A stretch of DNA of 64,000 nt from Buxus sempervirens (lineage: Eukaryota > Streptophyta > Magnoliopsida > Buxales > Buxaceae), in NCBI GenBank assembly GCA_947561395.2, contig OX387189.1, positions 27,776,329-27,840,328 on the forward strand. Direction: 5' to 3'. How positions within the stretch are numbered: the first letter of the stretch is position 1; every line of letters begins with the position of its first letter. Below are positions 47,134 to 59,752 of the stretch, one piece after another. The position numbers and the translations under genes were made by a program. The notes below the pieces were generated by a model. The model saw nothing but the letters and a program-made list of their open reading frames with translations, made no database searches and had not been told where the DNA came from.

Positions 47134-48383
47134 AATAGTTGCAAGTTGCTTAGGCAAATAAAACAATGCCTTGGCAAATAATTACCCATAAGACACAAAT
47201 CAAATAGAAAAACATCATTACTTCTAAGTTTACAAGACAATATAAATTGATGTTATAGTAGACTTAGTATCTGTAGCTAATAACTTATAAGACATGCGAA
47301 AATATAGGAGATAAATTGACAGAAAATTACTGAAACCCAATTACAAATAGACAATCACTTAACAGTCTGGAAAACTAGGTGACCACTTCATTCTAGCCCA
47401 TCTAGGCTAGTATCTTTTTGGCTCTAGAAATTGGACACCTAGGCAGCAAACCTTAGCCAGTGAGAATACTGCTAAGAACATAGTGTCTTCACTGGCATTG
47501 AGATTTCCCCAGCATTGCTGATTATAAGCCCCGATCAAGGCATATAACAGCATTAAGTAGACAGAGAAGAAATGACACTGAATCTCATCAAGTTACGAGA
47601 TATCTTCAGATCAGAATCAGGCCATGATCCAATATAAGGTTTATAAATGGATTTTATTTGAATCATATCATAGTACATCAGAGTTTGATGCAATCAGGAA
47701 AATCTAAACATTCTTGATTCAAAGTCAGATTGAATCAGACTGTTAGCAGTCAGATAGTAAATTTCTCAGCACATTTTCATCAAAAAAATAAATCTCTTAT
47801 CAAATCCAACAGTTGAATTTCTACAGTATTCTACTTTAAATCAAATCAGATTTTCATCAGATCAGATAGGGGCATATCAGAATTTAAACTAATTAAAATT
47901 CACATCACATCAGATAATTAATAATGAAACATCAGATCTTATCCCCACCACCAATTTTTTTTAATCAGCTTCATGCCATGACTCAATCCACAAAATGCCT
48001 ATTCATCGTGTAACTATTCATATCAAACCTAGCAAGTTTCCTAATTCAAAATATAACTTGTATAAATAACTTTTTATTCTAATTAGAAATTATATTTGAA
48101 GAAAGAGAGAATATGAAACAAACGGCTCAAATGCAATGAAAATAAAAGTGTACTTTCTTTAGACTGCTTGCAAACCCAATAACAAAAAATGTGTCCACAA
48201 CCGTTAGATTTAGGTTTTTGGACTAACAACAATCACAACCCAAAAAATCCAAAAGTACAAAGTCCACTGCTACCCTTTCTACTTGTTTCCATAACAAATA
48301 TAATAAATAATCCACAAAAGAATTTAAGGAATTGTTTGAGACTTCAGGCAAAAGGCTATCCTATTATGATACAATATTGGACA

Positions 48384-48587
48384 TATGAAAGAGAAATGTG
48401 TTGATTTATTAAGAAGTCATTTGAGGATCATGGTAAATAGAAGAGGTCACTCGATGGACCATCTATGGTTGGCAAAGAGAGATGGGTAAATACTTATGAA
48501 TGCCTGATAACTTCATAGATAGAAACGAATAAACAGGAGCTCATCCAAAAAGGCAAAGAGGTTCAAAGGCTTCCCAAAGAAAAGATA
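48384..48587 (+). repeat. 204-bp segment also found at 50143-50346
   Basis: Starts TATGAAAGAGAAATGTG and is nearly identical to the interior of the inverted-repeat element at 50 kb, with constant offset 1759. No inverted arms flank this copy, so it looks like the source. Confidence 0.92.
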
Positions 48588-49449
48588 CGCACACACATAA
48601 ATATTTTTTACATATTTATGCATGTGTACAAATAATTATAAATGTATGTGTGAACATGTGTAGAGTGAGCAGAGAGTCAATACTGTAAGGCACAGCCCTC
48701 TCAACTGCTAAGGATCAAAAGGTCAAGCAAAGTAGAGAAACGAGAGGGTTTAGGAAAAAGATGATAAAATATAATTGTAAGCAGAAAACAAGCCAGCAAT
48801 CCCAGACCTGATGGCCCCGAAGTCAGGTTGATCTGGGGCTTCATATCCCAATCCCGTCCTTACCCTGTTCCACCCAGCACAGTTTTTTACAAAGGCTTTG
48901 CATGAACAGATCCAAGAAACGTTCTTTGTCACTGAACAGTCATAATTTATCCAACTCAAGAGTTCGATCCACAAAGCAAACTATGAGACAAGAGCAATGG
49001 CTCTCCTTCCCCGATCAATCGAAACAATAAATCTCCAAAATCAGTCAACAGAACCCAAACGGGATAAATCCAAAATGAATGACTTCAAACAACAGCAGCA
49101 GTTCAAGAAGTGCAAAATTTAAATTTCGAATCAATTCTAGTTTGAACGGAGAAAAACCATCAAAACAAACAACAAATAGATTCTTTTTATCCACTACTCA
49201 AAAATTCCAGCTATTCGAAACTCACCCACAATCCTGAGAAAAAGTGTCGGAAGGCGAAGTAGCAGAACTTCAAATCATCTAAAGACCGTAAGAAAAAGAA
49301 AATTCCCCTCAGAATCACGAATCAAGTAGAGAATTAGTCGGACATCGGGACCTCAATCGCACAACAGATCTGCTAAAACCAAGATATCAATTCAAATTCC
49401 TTCAATATCAAACCCTGACTCATTAGAAAAGATCAAGATCCATGATGAT

Positions 49450-49700
49450 GCTCTCACCGATTAAAAAACCTCGCTACTTTCCTTCAATGGCGAGTCCAGC
49501 GAGGGAGCGAGCAATAGGCAAAGGAGAGAGGTACGAGAAGGAAGAGTAAATAAGAAAACGAATTTGGAGGCCGCGAAACTTGAATATATTTAAGGCCAAA
49601 AAGAAGCATAAAAGGAAATATCTGATCCTTCTTACGCTTTTATTCACTTCATCTCCACCATCCGCCCCCACTACCGTTGTGGATGGAACGAGATCTGACG
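49450..49700 (-). promoter_or_regulatory. Probable ALY promoter and first, non-coding exon
   Basis: On the minus strand a TATA-like TTAAATATATTC lies near 49583. It is followed by a pyrimidine-rich stretch typical of plant 5' UTRs and by a donor-like CGGTGAGA near 49457. Exon 1 of the coding region has a CAG just before its ATG. Together these suggest a leader exon here and a 5' UTR intron of almost 6 kb. This is inference; no transcript evidence is available. Confidence 0.4.
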
Positions 49701-50044
49701 GTTCCGCAGCTTAAGGATGGTAACGGGGCGGGTTCGGGTTTACCCGACAGACTATGCAATCCAAAAACACAATGTTGTTTTCCGTGCTCTTTTTTTTAAA
49801 TAAAACAAAATATTTTTAACTAATTTATAATCGCTTTTACTATTAAATTGTTAAATTTATTGTTATTGCTATAAGCTTTAATTATCTTAAACTTATTCCT
49901 ATATCTTTATTTGATATTATAAAAATATCATCTATTTTAGAAAATTAATTTCCTTTAAAGTGGAAATTGGTTTTTATTGATGCTTGTTTAAAATAACCCA
50001 TGTTCAGTTACCTAATTCTCGGTAATTGGAAAACAGTGATATTT

Positions 50045-50418
50045 TTATAATAATTGAGAACGATATCATTTTACTGTTCATGGAGGAGTTTTTCTAAAAC
50101 AATTCCTTCTTGGATGAGCAAGAGTCTTTGCCTTCTATTTGTTATGAAAGAGAAATGTGTTGATTTATTAAGAAGTCATTTGAGGATCATGGTAAATAGA
50201 AGAGGTCACTCGATGGACCATCTATCATTGGCAAAGAGATATGGGTAAATACTTATGAATGCCTAATAACTTCATAGATAGAAACGAATAAACAGGAGCT
50301 CGTGCAAAAAGGCAAAGAGGTTCAAAGGCTTCCCAAAGAAAATATACATTCAAAAAGGAATTGTTTTAGAAAAACTCCTCCACGAACAGTAAAATGATAT
50401 CGTCCTCAATTATTATAA
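50045..50418. mobile_element. Inverted-repeat element with a copy of neighbouring DNA
   Basis: Arms of about 70 bp (50045-50116 and 50348-50418) are reverse complements with few differences, sharing GATATCATTTTACTGTTC and GGAGGAGTTTTTCTAAAACA. Between them, 50143-50346 repeats 48384-48587. The shape is that of a MITE or small TIR element that has picked up local DNA. No target duplication could be fixed. Confidence 0.75.
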
Positions 50419-50439
50419 TCTTGTTTCCTTTACAAATAG

Positions 50440-52323
50440 GAGATGTATATGTTAGGGGTTTGATGAGTACTAGGTAGTAGCTCATCCTAGAGAGGTTTAA
50501 GATACAAAAGCTATAGAAAATGAGTTAGATTTGAGAAACCCTAGAAAAATTACGAATTTCGGGATTTTCGAGACCTAGAAATCGCCAGGGCGCCCAACAG
50601 AGCACTCAAGCGCGATGTTGAGCGCCCATTTTAATTTCTAGTCATGGGCGTGGCCACTCGAGTGCGATCGCGAGCGCCCCACCTATGTTTTTTTTAAAAC
50701 TCAAAACCCGAAAGTTAACATTTTTGGCTAAGCTGGGCGCCCAAGCCAGCGCTTGAGCGCGCACTCAGGCACCCTGGGCAATTTTTGAGTATTTTGGAAT
50801 TTTAGAGCAAATCCAACTATGGATTGTTTTTATTTGAATCCAACCCATGTACAAATAGGGTTTAGGTGTCTAGGAAGTATTCCCATTGGAATTAACTCAA
50901 AATTCCAAATAACCAAGAGTTTGGGTATATTCTAATGAAATAGGTTTCATAGAGAGTTTTTGTTCCAGATTTTTATTAGAATAGGATAATTTAATTCCAC
51001 CACTTAGAACACCTTCCAAATGATCCTTGGAAGTAGAAAACCAAAGCCCAATCAAGGTTGTACATGTTTCCAAAGAGTTGGGGCCTAGGTTGCCCATCTG
51101 ATGTATGAAAATGTAGGATTTAGTACTATGAACTTATCTTATTGCTACTGGTTATTGTTATAGCATGTGGCATACTTTGAAGGGCATTGGCCCGAATTGA
51201 TTTGCATAATATGAAGGGCATTGGCCCATTTCTTGTTGTATTTATACGGAGGGCAGTGGCTCGGTTCCATGACATAACAATAAAGGGTTTGGCCCAAGTT
51301 GACTCGGGTAAGGCCATGAACTACCATTGAGATTGTACATGCATGAATGGCATGGTTTGTTATATGAAATGGATTAAAAGAGCTTGCATAATGAACAACC
51401 TTAAGTTATGGATCCATAAACCTTAAGTAGATGTGTTTGTATATAATGCCATAACCAAGTTATTATTGTTCTTTTGTACTATCTTGTATCATCCCGGCAC
51501 CAAGGAACATTGGTGGCTGATGCCCATTGCTACGGGGAATCGGCATGGATGCCTTACGTCAACGGTAATCGACGTATGGATGCCTAACATCAAGGGTAAT
51601 CGGTGTTGGATGCCTAGCCCACCATGAGGAATTGGTGGAGTTAGATGGGGTCATGTGCAATATGTATTAAACCACCTAGATAATAACTTCATATGACTTA
51701 ATGTGTGATATCCTTGTTGCTAGACTTGTACACGTAAGCACAGAACTACACCAATTGTATTACACTGAATTGTTGATGAGTTCCCTATTATTTCAACTAC
51801 CTGCATATCATGGTTTCTTCGGAATGATATTAGCATGAACTATGTTTTATCGATCATGCATGTGTTGTTTACTAAGACATTCATCTCATAAGTTGTTTTA
51901 TCGGTTTTGTTTTCAGAGCCATCGATGTCCGGTGCGAATGACCGGATTGGGGACAAAGGAAAGGAGAAAGCACCAAGGTATAGAGAGGAGGATTACTACC
52001 GTCCTACCTAGGGTGTTATTTTCTTGTATCTGGTAATTGTATATTTTGGATTGTAAACCTTATAATTGAGAGGAGTGACTAGATACCTATCTTTTGTAAT
52101 AACCAAAATAACTTTGTATTTAACTCTGAAGTCTACCATAGGACTTGTTATTTTTATGTACATACACATTTGATACGCACATGCATAAACTGTTCTACCA
52201 CTTTTACTTTTATTAGGAGAAGTTTTAAATTATCCGTATTGTTATTAGGTTGAAAGACCAACCCGTGACGACCGGGGAAAGGTGAGTGCCTTGGATGGGC
52301 AGACCTGATTCCGGGTCGTTACA
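50440..52323 (+). mobile_element. Degraded LTR, same broad family as the 53.7-62.3 kb LTRs
   Basis: Ends CCGGGTCGTTACA at 52323, comparable with CCGGGGCGTTACA at 62251. Contains GCGC-rich text (50583-50770), two sets of short tandem repeats (GGGCATTGGCCC at 51180-51265; GGATGCCT units at 51500-51630), a weak hairpin at 51873 and GGTTTTGTTTTCAG at 51903. The left end was not found. No internal coding region. Old and incomplete. Confidence 0.6.
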
Positions 52324-52512
52324 TATTGTTTTTCCTAATTAGTTTTCAAAGTATTCCAAAATGGGAGCTGTCCTTCGCATTATAAAATATCTCCTTGGCA
52401 AAAACATCTCCCAAATTTATATTAATCAAAATTATATAGATCTATATCTATGCTACTAAAAAAGCTCCAACTACCTTTAGTACTTTCCCACTTTCATATA
52501 CCAAGAATATCC
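52324..52512 (-). repeat. Right arm of 189-bp inverted duplication
   Basis: Reads TATTGTTTTTCCTAATTAG at its start, the reverse complement of the end of the left arm at 47133. It begins at the exact base after the LTR end at 52323. The arms are 5.2 kb apart. Confidence 0.92.
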
Positions 52513-53674
52513 TTGTGGTTTTCTCTAGCTTCAGCTCTGCAATTTGAGACTAGTTCTTGTGGTTTTCTCTAGCTTTTCTTCAGAATTTTGATGTGCCTTG
52601 CTCTCTAACATCCTCGCTAACAGATAAGCAAAAGTTAAAATAAAGACGGGTCTGTGTTCAGAAGAGTTGTTGTTTCTTTGCCCCTTTTTTTTTTTGGCAT
52701 TTGCGTCATTATGGTCTGACTTTTGTATTCCTGGTTAGCTATACTCAGCCTTTCTACATTTGCTTTCTTTTCTTGTCTTAACTAAAAGTTTTTCATTAAT
52801 TATCAAAACCAAGAGGGGGAAGAGAGGGCGATAGAGGGAGTCAAATGTATACAAATTTCAATTTTATAAAAGCTTGAACTGCTATATTTCAAATTTTCTG
52901 GTGGTCAATGGCTTGAAGTAATGATTTTAGGAGCCTCTACACTAACTTAGCCAATAACTTTATTTTTACAAGTATGCATTGCAGTGATAAGGAAAGCATA
53001 AAGCAAAAAAAAAAAAAAGTTTAGAATTAATATACAGTATTCATGAACAAATCACATCACCTCCCAAAATGAACCACATCCACAACTAGTTCTATCAGTC
53101 TTATGGGGTTTTTATCACTCTCTAAAATTATAAACAAGTATAAGTTAGGTGGAGCTCAACATCAAGAAATTGTTTAAAAATCAAGGAAAATCCCAATATA
53201 AGCCATTCACACAACTGGTTCTACCAGTCTCCATGAAGTTTACCATCACATAAAGTTACAAAATTCATGTGGAATTCAATACCAAGTGATCATAGAGACG
53301 TTTAGTTCTACAAGTCTCATGGATGTTTTTGAACACGGATTCCTAATTTCATGTATGACTGACTTTTCTACACAGGGCAATGAGATGTGTATCAGGCCAG
53401 CAGATTTCTACTGATTTGGAACCAATCCCCTTTAACCAAATTCAATATTGGAATGGTAACAAAGACCACTGATCAATCATCCCAATTAATTATCAAACAC
53501 TTCAATTACCAAACACCCAGAAGAAGCAATGATCTCTTAACCATAGCAGCAGCAATGAACATTTCAGAAACCATAGTTATAAAATATTGAGTAGAAATCA
53601 GAGAGTGAAGACCAGACTAGTTATAAAAAGGAAAAAAATGAAACCTAGAGGCAGAGAACCAAAGGAGCAAGTGA
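52513..53674. other. Intergenic DNA with diverged tandem repeats
   Basis: TTGTGGTTTTCTCTAGCTT is duplicated at 52513 and 52558. A diverged unit with AGTTCTATCAGTC / GGTTCTACCAGTC / AGTTCTACAAGTC recurs at about 53087, 53215 and 53309. No gene seen. Confidence 0.6.
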
Positions 53675-53849
53675 GCAGATGTAAAACCCCGGTTCTAGAT
53701 TAAGGTCATTATGGGAATTGCTTAATAATTTTAGATATATTTGATGGTGGAAATTCAGAAAATCGAAGTCAAGGGTATGGAATTTCGCAAATTGGAGTTT
53801 GAAGGTTAATTTAAGGTGAGCAAGCTAAGTTCGATTTTAGTAAAGTTAT

Positions 53850-56800
53850 TGTCAGCACCTCATTTTTGCACGCCCAAAAATGAAAGAATAAAACCCTAAT
53901 TGAAAAGGTCAAACCTGAAGGGGTCAAAAAGTTGACTTTTTTTTTATCAGGTGCAAATTGACTACCAAACTTTATACCATTGGAAAGAGGAATTCGATAT
54001 GATTTTAACGCAATTAAGTTTGCTCAAATCGGAGTCTGGATAAAGAAGTTATAGACCGGTCAAACCTGGAATTAGCAGAAATCGGCTTTTTGCAAAACCC
54101 CGGATCAACTGTCCAAATTGGTCCCAATGGAAAGAGCATCTCGACACGATTCCAACGCAACCAAATTTGCTGGAATCGGAGTCCCGGATAGAGAGATATG
54201 AGCAAAACCGGCTCCGGGATAGCAATTTTGCACTTTTGCTAAAAGTCCAAATTTGCTGCAAAACTCTAGCTCAGTGGATAGAGAATCTCGCACTGATTCC
54301 AACGCCACTAAGTTTGCTAAAATCAGATACCAAATGAAAGAAATATGAGTAGTCAAAGTTTCGGAAAATCTACACATGTGGCAAAAACAGCAAAAAGAAA
54401 AGAATCTTCAATTAAAATAATAATATTTTCATACAACACATAATTAAGAGGTTTAAAATAAAGGAAAAAGAAAATAAAAAATCAAAGCACGCATGTGCTC
54501 AAAAACCAAAACAAAGATCTAAATAAAATAATAAGAAAATCTAAAAATATCAAGTAATTTAGATAATTAGAAAATAAAAGATATTAAGAAATAATAAAAT
54601 ATTCAACATATTTTGCTCATGGGGAATATGTGTCATGGATGAGCTCATGGGGGATAGGTGTCCCCAAAGCAATTATTAGTCTTTTTAAAAAATGGGGATG
54701 CTATGGAAAATAATTAAGTTTTAGTCATGGGGTATAACAAGCTTCATTAGCCCATTTTGAGGGGGTCGGTTCATTTTTCTCTCACACTCTCCTTTCTCCC
54801 CCTTTGCCTTTGACGACCCTTCTTCTCTCCTCTTGCCACTTCATTCCAAGGTTAACAAACCTCTCCATAACCCCTTTTTCCTCTTTCGATCCAACCAAAG
54901 CCCCTTTAAAGCCTTCTCTCTTTCCTTCTTGGCTAATCTAAGATCTTAATAAAGGCTAGAAGGAGTTTGGTGCTTGAAGAAAAGGTGCCCTTGCTGTTGG
55001 TGGTGCCTCCAAGGGGTTCAAAACTCTTCAAGTGTAACCCTAAACCCCAAGGTGAACTCTTTTGTGTCTTTTATTCAAAATATGTGAGAATGAATGGAAT
55101 ATGAGTATTTTGGTTTTTCTTATACTCTGTACATACTGTTTTTCTTTATTATGACATATTTGCTCACTTTCTCATCAATTTTTTCTCATTTCTAATCACA
55201 AACAACCTCCCTTGGTAAGGGGAAAGCTTTGTGGGGCTCCAAGGGAGGACAAGAAGTCCTTTTATTTGGTTTTAAGTGTTCCAAAGTCATTTTTTTGCTG
55301 CTGTTTTCTTCCCCTTTTGCTGCTGTCTTCACTTTGTTTAAAATGGGAGCTTGTTCCCCTCTATATATATTCCGATGTACCCCTCGTGTAACCCCCCTTG
55401 TCCCTTCTCTAAATGATTTTGGGCTGAGTGAATGATATGTGCTTGTGTGGTTTATTGTTACAAATCATGTTTGATAAGTGCTAGTTTTTTTATTATACAT
55501 GGCATACTCACATCCCTTCTTCACATGATTTTTCAAAGTGTGTGCTTCTCTTTTATCCACTGTTGTGAGGCTCCTTTAGCTGCTGGTAAAGTGCCATACA
55601 TATCCCTTTCTTAGCTTCATGTCAATATTTATCAAGCATGTACATGCACCCGAATCTCACAAAGAATGCTTCATTTTTTTTACTGTTTCCTGCATGTTAG
55701 CCATAATCCTATTCTCTTTTAGATACTATGTCTACATGAGATTAATTCCTCTTTTTTGTACACTTCCCACATATTACTTACACCTCCACTTATTAGAAGC
55801 ATGTTTAGGTCATTCCCAGTTTGTTCCACCACCTGATTTTTACATGCATGTAAACACATGTTATGAGCACAACAAAATACATGCATATGCACTTGGGATG
55901 AAGCATGTTTCTTGAGTTCGTGGGGTTAGGCTTCTCTTATGCACGTTTAGTTGTTGTTTCATGAAATGGAAGAAGCTAGAATGGGGACATTCCAGCCCCT
56001 GTATGTTGAATAGGGTTCAAAAGTGGAGAAGGTAAAACCTAAGCCTTCAACCTTTCTTTTTGGTCTCTAAACACCCTAAAAGAAGGCCAGGTGCCTTCAC
56101 TTGAACCACAGTGGGCCCACACAGGGGCCACACAACCCCAAGCAAGCCCAAAAGCCCAAAGGATTATTTCTCCTTGGAAAAATTCCGAAAAGCTAATTTT
56201 TTATACTTTACTGAAAACTCAAGTCGGCAAACGATTTTATTGCTAATAGCCGAATATTTATTTTGGTTAAGCTTAAATATAATATGACCGAAAATAATTT
56301 CTGGTTATATTACATTTCTATTTAACCGAAATACATCTTCGGTTACACTCAAAAAATGCCAAAAAGTGGATTTTTAGCCTTTATTCATTTATTGGTTTAT
56401 TTTACTTGTACCGGGTGAACCAGAAAGACCCGAAAACCCAAAATTTGTCTTGGGCCTTCCAAGCCCAATTTGATGCATCGCGGACCTTCCAATGGGCCCA
56501 CATCCAGACTGACCCACACTAGGATCCATTTCATAAATGGGTCTCGAGTCACTTGATTAAATACCCATGGGCCAAGTCCAAGCCCAATGGGCCTTAAAAC
56601 TTAAACCAACTTAATTAAATTGCATGTTTAATTAACTTCAAAATTAAATGACCAAATCCAATAGGGTTACCCAATAACCCTAACGGGCCATGGGCTTGAC
56701 TTAAAGCCCAACTTGGCAACCAATGGGCCTTCCAATGGGGCCCATATCCGACCCACTCACTTAAATGGCTAAAAAGATAAAAATGAATGAAAGGGACTTA

Positions 56801-57098
56801 CACCTGCAAAGGTCTCCACTCAGACCAAATAAAGATACATGCTGGTATAGGATAAGGGTGAGATTAAAGTTGACTCGAACCAGGGAGACCCGAGGGACCC
56901 GTCAGACTGACGGGCGCGGGCCGGGGTGTCTTCAGACTTCCCCGGACGTAACCGAGAACTTAACCAGGATCTCTAAAAAGCCGTAGACCATTCAATTAGA
57001 CCTGTATAGGCACCCAAGTATCTGCCTGCACCCCATCAGGAAGTGGCGACTCCGATACCTTCCCATTTTAGTGCAGCGCCTCGAGGGATGTGTGCACA
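53850..57098 (+). mobile_element. Inserted solo LTR, 3.25 kb, possibly Ty3/gypsy Tat type
   Basis: Starts TGTCAGCACCTCATTTTTGC and ends GATGTGTGCACA. GTTAT at 53845-53849 and 57099-57103 is the target duplication. Contains three diverged units of about 70 bp (53982, 54130, 54273) and TGGCGACTCC near 57046, a phrase common at the LTR/leader border in Tat- and Athila-like elements. No coding region recognised. It inserted into the outer LTR at 53680-62251 and is younger than it. Confidence 0.82.
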
Positions 57099-59752
57099 GT
57101 TATATTAGTGATTAATTGGTACTAAGTGATGGGCTGTTTAATGTGAATTAGCGAAGGAGATCGAGGGATCAAGGCAAATGAGGTGGATATGTAAATAGAG
57201 CTGTGGGTGAGCGCACATCCTATCATGAAATAGAGGAGGGCGCCAACGTCCACTATAAGTAGCAGCGAACTTGGGAAACCTGGGTTTTCGCTCAACTTTG
57301 GTCGAAGAGAAAGCGGCTGCTGTTTCCAAGTGAATTGGGGAAGAAGCAAAGGAAGGAGAGATTGATCGATTGGAGTTGATAGAAGATTAATTTTGGAAGG
57401 AGAATTCTTTTGTCCGAGTTCGGTAGCGATCAGCAATTGCCGAGATCTGCCCATTTTGGCTATGCGATCACAGTCGGATCAGGTAAGCATTGCTACCTCA
57501 ATTAATTGTGAGCGAGAGGTTAGAGAAAATCCAGATTTATCAGACCTAACTAGATCTGGAACAAATTGGATTAGGCATTGAGATTGGGAGCCGATCATCC
57601 GTCAAAGAGCGTTTTGGAGATGCTGCCGAGTGAGATCTGAGAAGGATTTCAAGTGAGCAATCGTAAGGTTTTTCTTCATATCAGGTGAGTGGCACTCGGT
57701 TTATTCGATTTGAGCATATGGATGTGTTTTGGAAAATTGAATTGTAGTCACGTGCGTGGTGTTTCCTATTCATGAACTGTTAGAGGAGATCGAATGGTTT
57801 TTGGTTGATGTTTAACTGGATTAATTTCGTTTAGGGTTAATCAATTTGTCACGAGGTCTAGGAGGGGATTTGAGTCAAGTTTGGCAAGGGTTTTAAGTTC
57901 AGACAAGTCGGAAAGCATCAAACAGAGTATACCATGATTTCTGAGTTGCGTTTTGGATTGGCTCTAACCTCCTACAGTTAGCGCCAATTCAAAAATAGCC
58001 CGGCACTAACTTGGTGGACCTGGCGCCAACCTCTGGGGGTGAGCGCCAGGTGTGGTTTCCACAACAGAGTGCAGCTAATTGTGTATACGCCCTAGGTTTG
58101 TTTCAACCCTCAATTTATATATCTTATGAGTTTAGTTAAGAGTTGGGGATGCTACTAAGGTGGCTGTAAGATCAGAAACTTAAATGAATATATTTAAGAA
58201 GAATTAAATCCTAGAAAGAGGAATATATTTTTGAAATTATTGGTAACCGTAGGTTAGAAACCAGTACCCTAATCTATTCGGCTAATATATGGGAAACTGA
58301 AGATCTTGTTTAAATACTTCCAGATAAATATTAGATATTCAAGTAGAGGCTATTGGTGAGAAGGGTGGACACTTGATAAATGTGAATAGTGGTTATATGT
58401 CGGGACACCAAATTTGAGGAAGGAAGAGTTCAATGCTGAAACCATTACCTATAAGAAGGGTGTTTGTTCCTGTAATAATCCAGGTTTCATGGAGGTACTT
58501 AATTACTATTTCTGGTCCACTGGAGTGGTGACCTCCTCATCTGAGATAGGGACGAGTTAGAAATTATGCACAACCAAGATAGAACAAGAAACAACATAAA
58601 GAGCAGAAGTAAAGATAATAAGTAAATTTTCAGCATGCCAACTGATGCAATAATATCTGGTTTTCCATTGGTTTACTATCGAAATACTGATTTGTTCAAT
58701 TCTTCACTATCCAGATTTGAAAATACTGGTTTGAGTAAAATTTAGTAAACTTTATATTATGAGCAGAATATTAAAGTAAGTATTTCCTTAGACTTTTGCT
58801 TGATATGTTGTTAAGTTTTTCGGTTGGATTGAAGTTACATTGAGTCTCCATGAGGGAGTATACTGGTCCGAGTGACCCATGATGAACAACCACCTGATTT
58901 GAGTTATATTGTGTTCTACTTTGGTTTCTTGCTAATTCATCGTTTATGTTGAAATTGTGGCCATTTGTGATTACTATTGGTTTAGCTTGTCCTGGATCCA
59001 TGTCTAAGCTTTGTAATGAAATGTTTTTGTTTTATTGGGATAATGGCATGGCCTTGTGTGTTGCCACGACCGATGTAGAGCAGCCAGATACCCTGAGTAG
59101 GCCTTGTTGTCAATGTCGATACCCGGAGTAGGCCGGCATTGGATGACGATACCCTGAGTAGGCTGTCATTTCAGAGTTCCGATACCCTGAGTAGGCCGGA
59201 ACTGTGTACATGGAGGTGTGGATGTCGCCTTGGCATGTTTATTAACCAATTTAAGCAAGATTCATAACATTGACCATATTCTGATTGTTGTTGTTACTGA
59301 TGAGCACTGTTTATCTGTGTTATCAGGATTAAATGATTTCAGATCGATATTGATTTCTTTGGATTATTCGAGATCGTTATTAATCGTGGCATATTTAGTT
59401 CTGATATTATTTTCTGCATACATGTGCTACTCGCTGAGATATTCGTATCTCACTCTTTTGTTTTTGGTTTTGTTTTCAGATACTCGTGGTAAGGCGGCGA
59501 CTGGGGTAGATTCTTTCGGCTTAGACAGGGAGGAGGATTATTTCTAAATTCCATAGACGATTAGGTTTACTCTTTGATTGTCGTATTGGTTGGATTGATT
59601 TGGGAAATGTAATAATTGATACCAGGATTTTGGTTGATGACACTTAAACAAATATTTTACCATGTTTCCTTTTAGATAGTTGTTGCACTCTGATTTGAAA
59701 TACTTATATGGTTAAACCAACAATCATATGAGTCTTGGGCCCGCACCTAACA

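Larger units (their letters stand above)
43590..49449 (-). other. Inferred 5' UTR intron of ALY, contents
   Basis: Holds a MITE-like fragment (44320-44440), a disrupted block with flanking repeats (45716-46855), a 35-bp tandem duplication (46859-46925), one arm of a 189-bp inverted duplication (46945-47133) and the 204-bp segment (48384-48587) copied into the element at 50 kb. No coding sequence was found. Confidence 0.5.

Noticed and set aside
51500-51630. Regularly spaced repeats that resemble a CRISPR array
   Set aside because: Units are short, diverged, part of an LTR, and the genome is a plant nucleus.
50440-52323. A target duplication TATTG for this LTR
   Set aside because: TATTG follows the right end, but no TATTG before a TG start was found on the left, so the 5' limit remains open.
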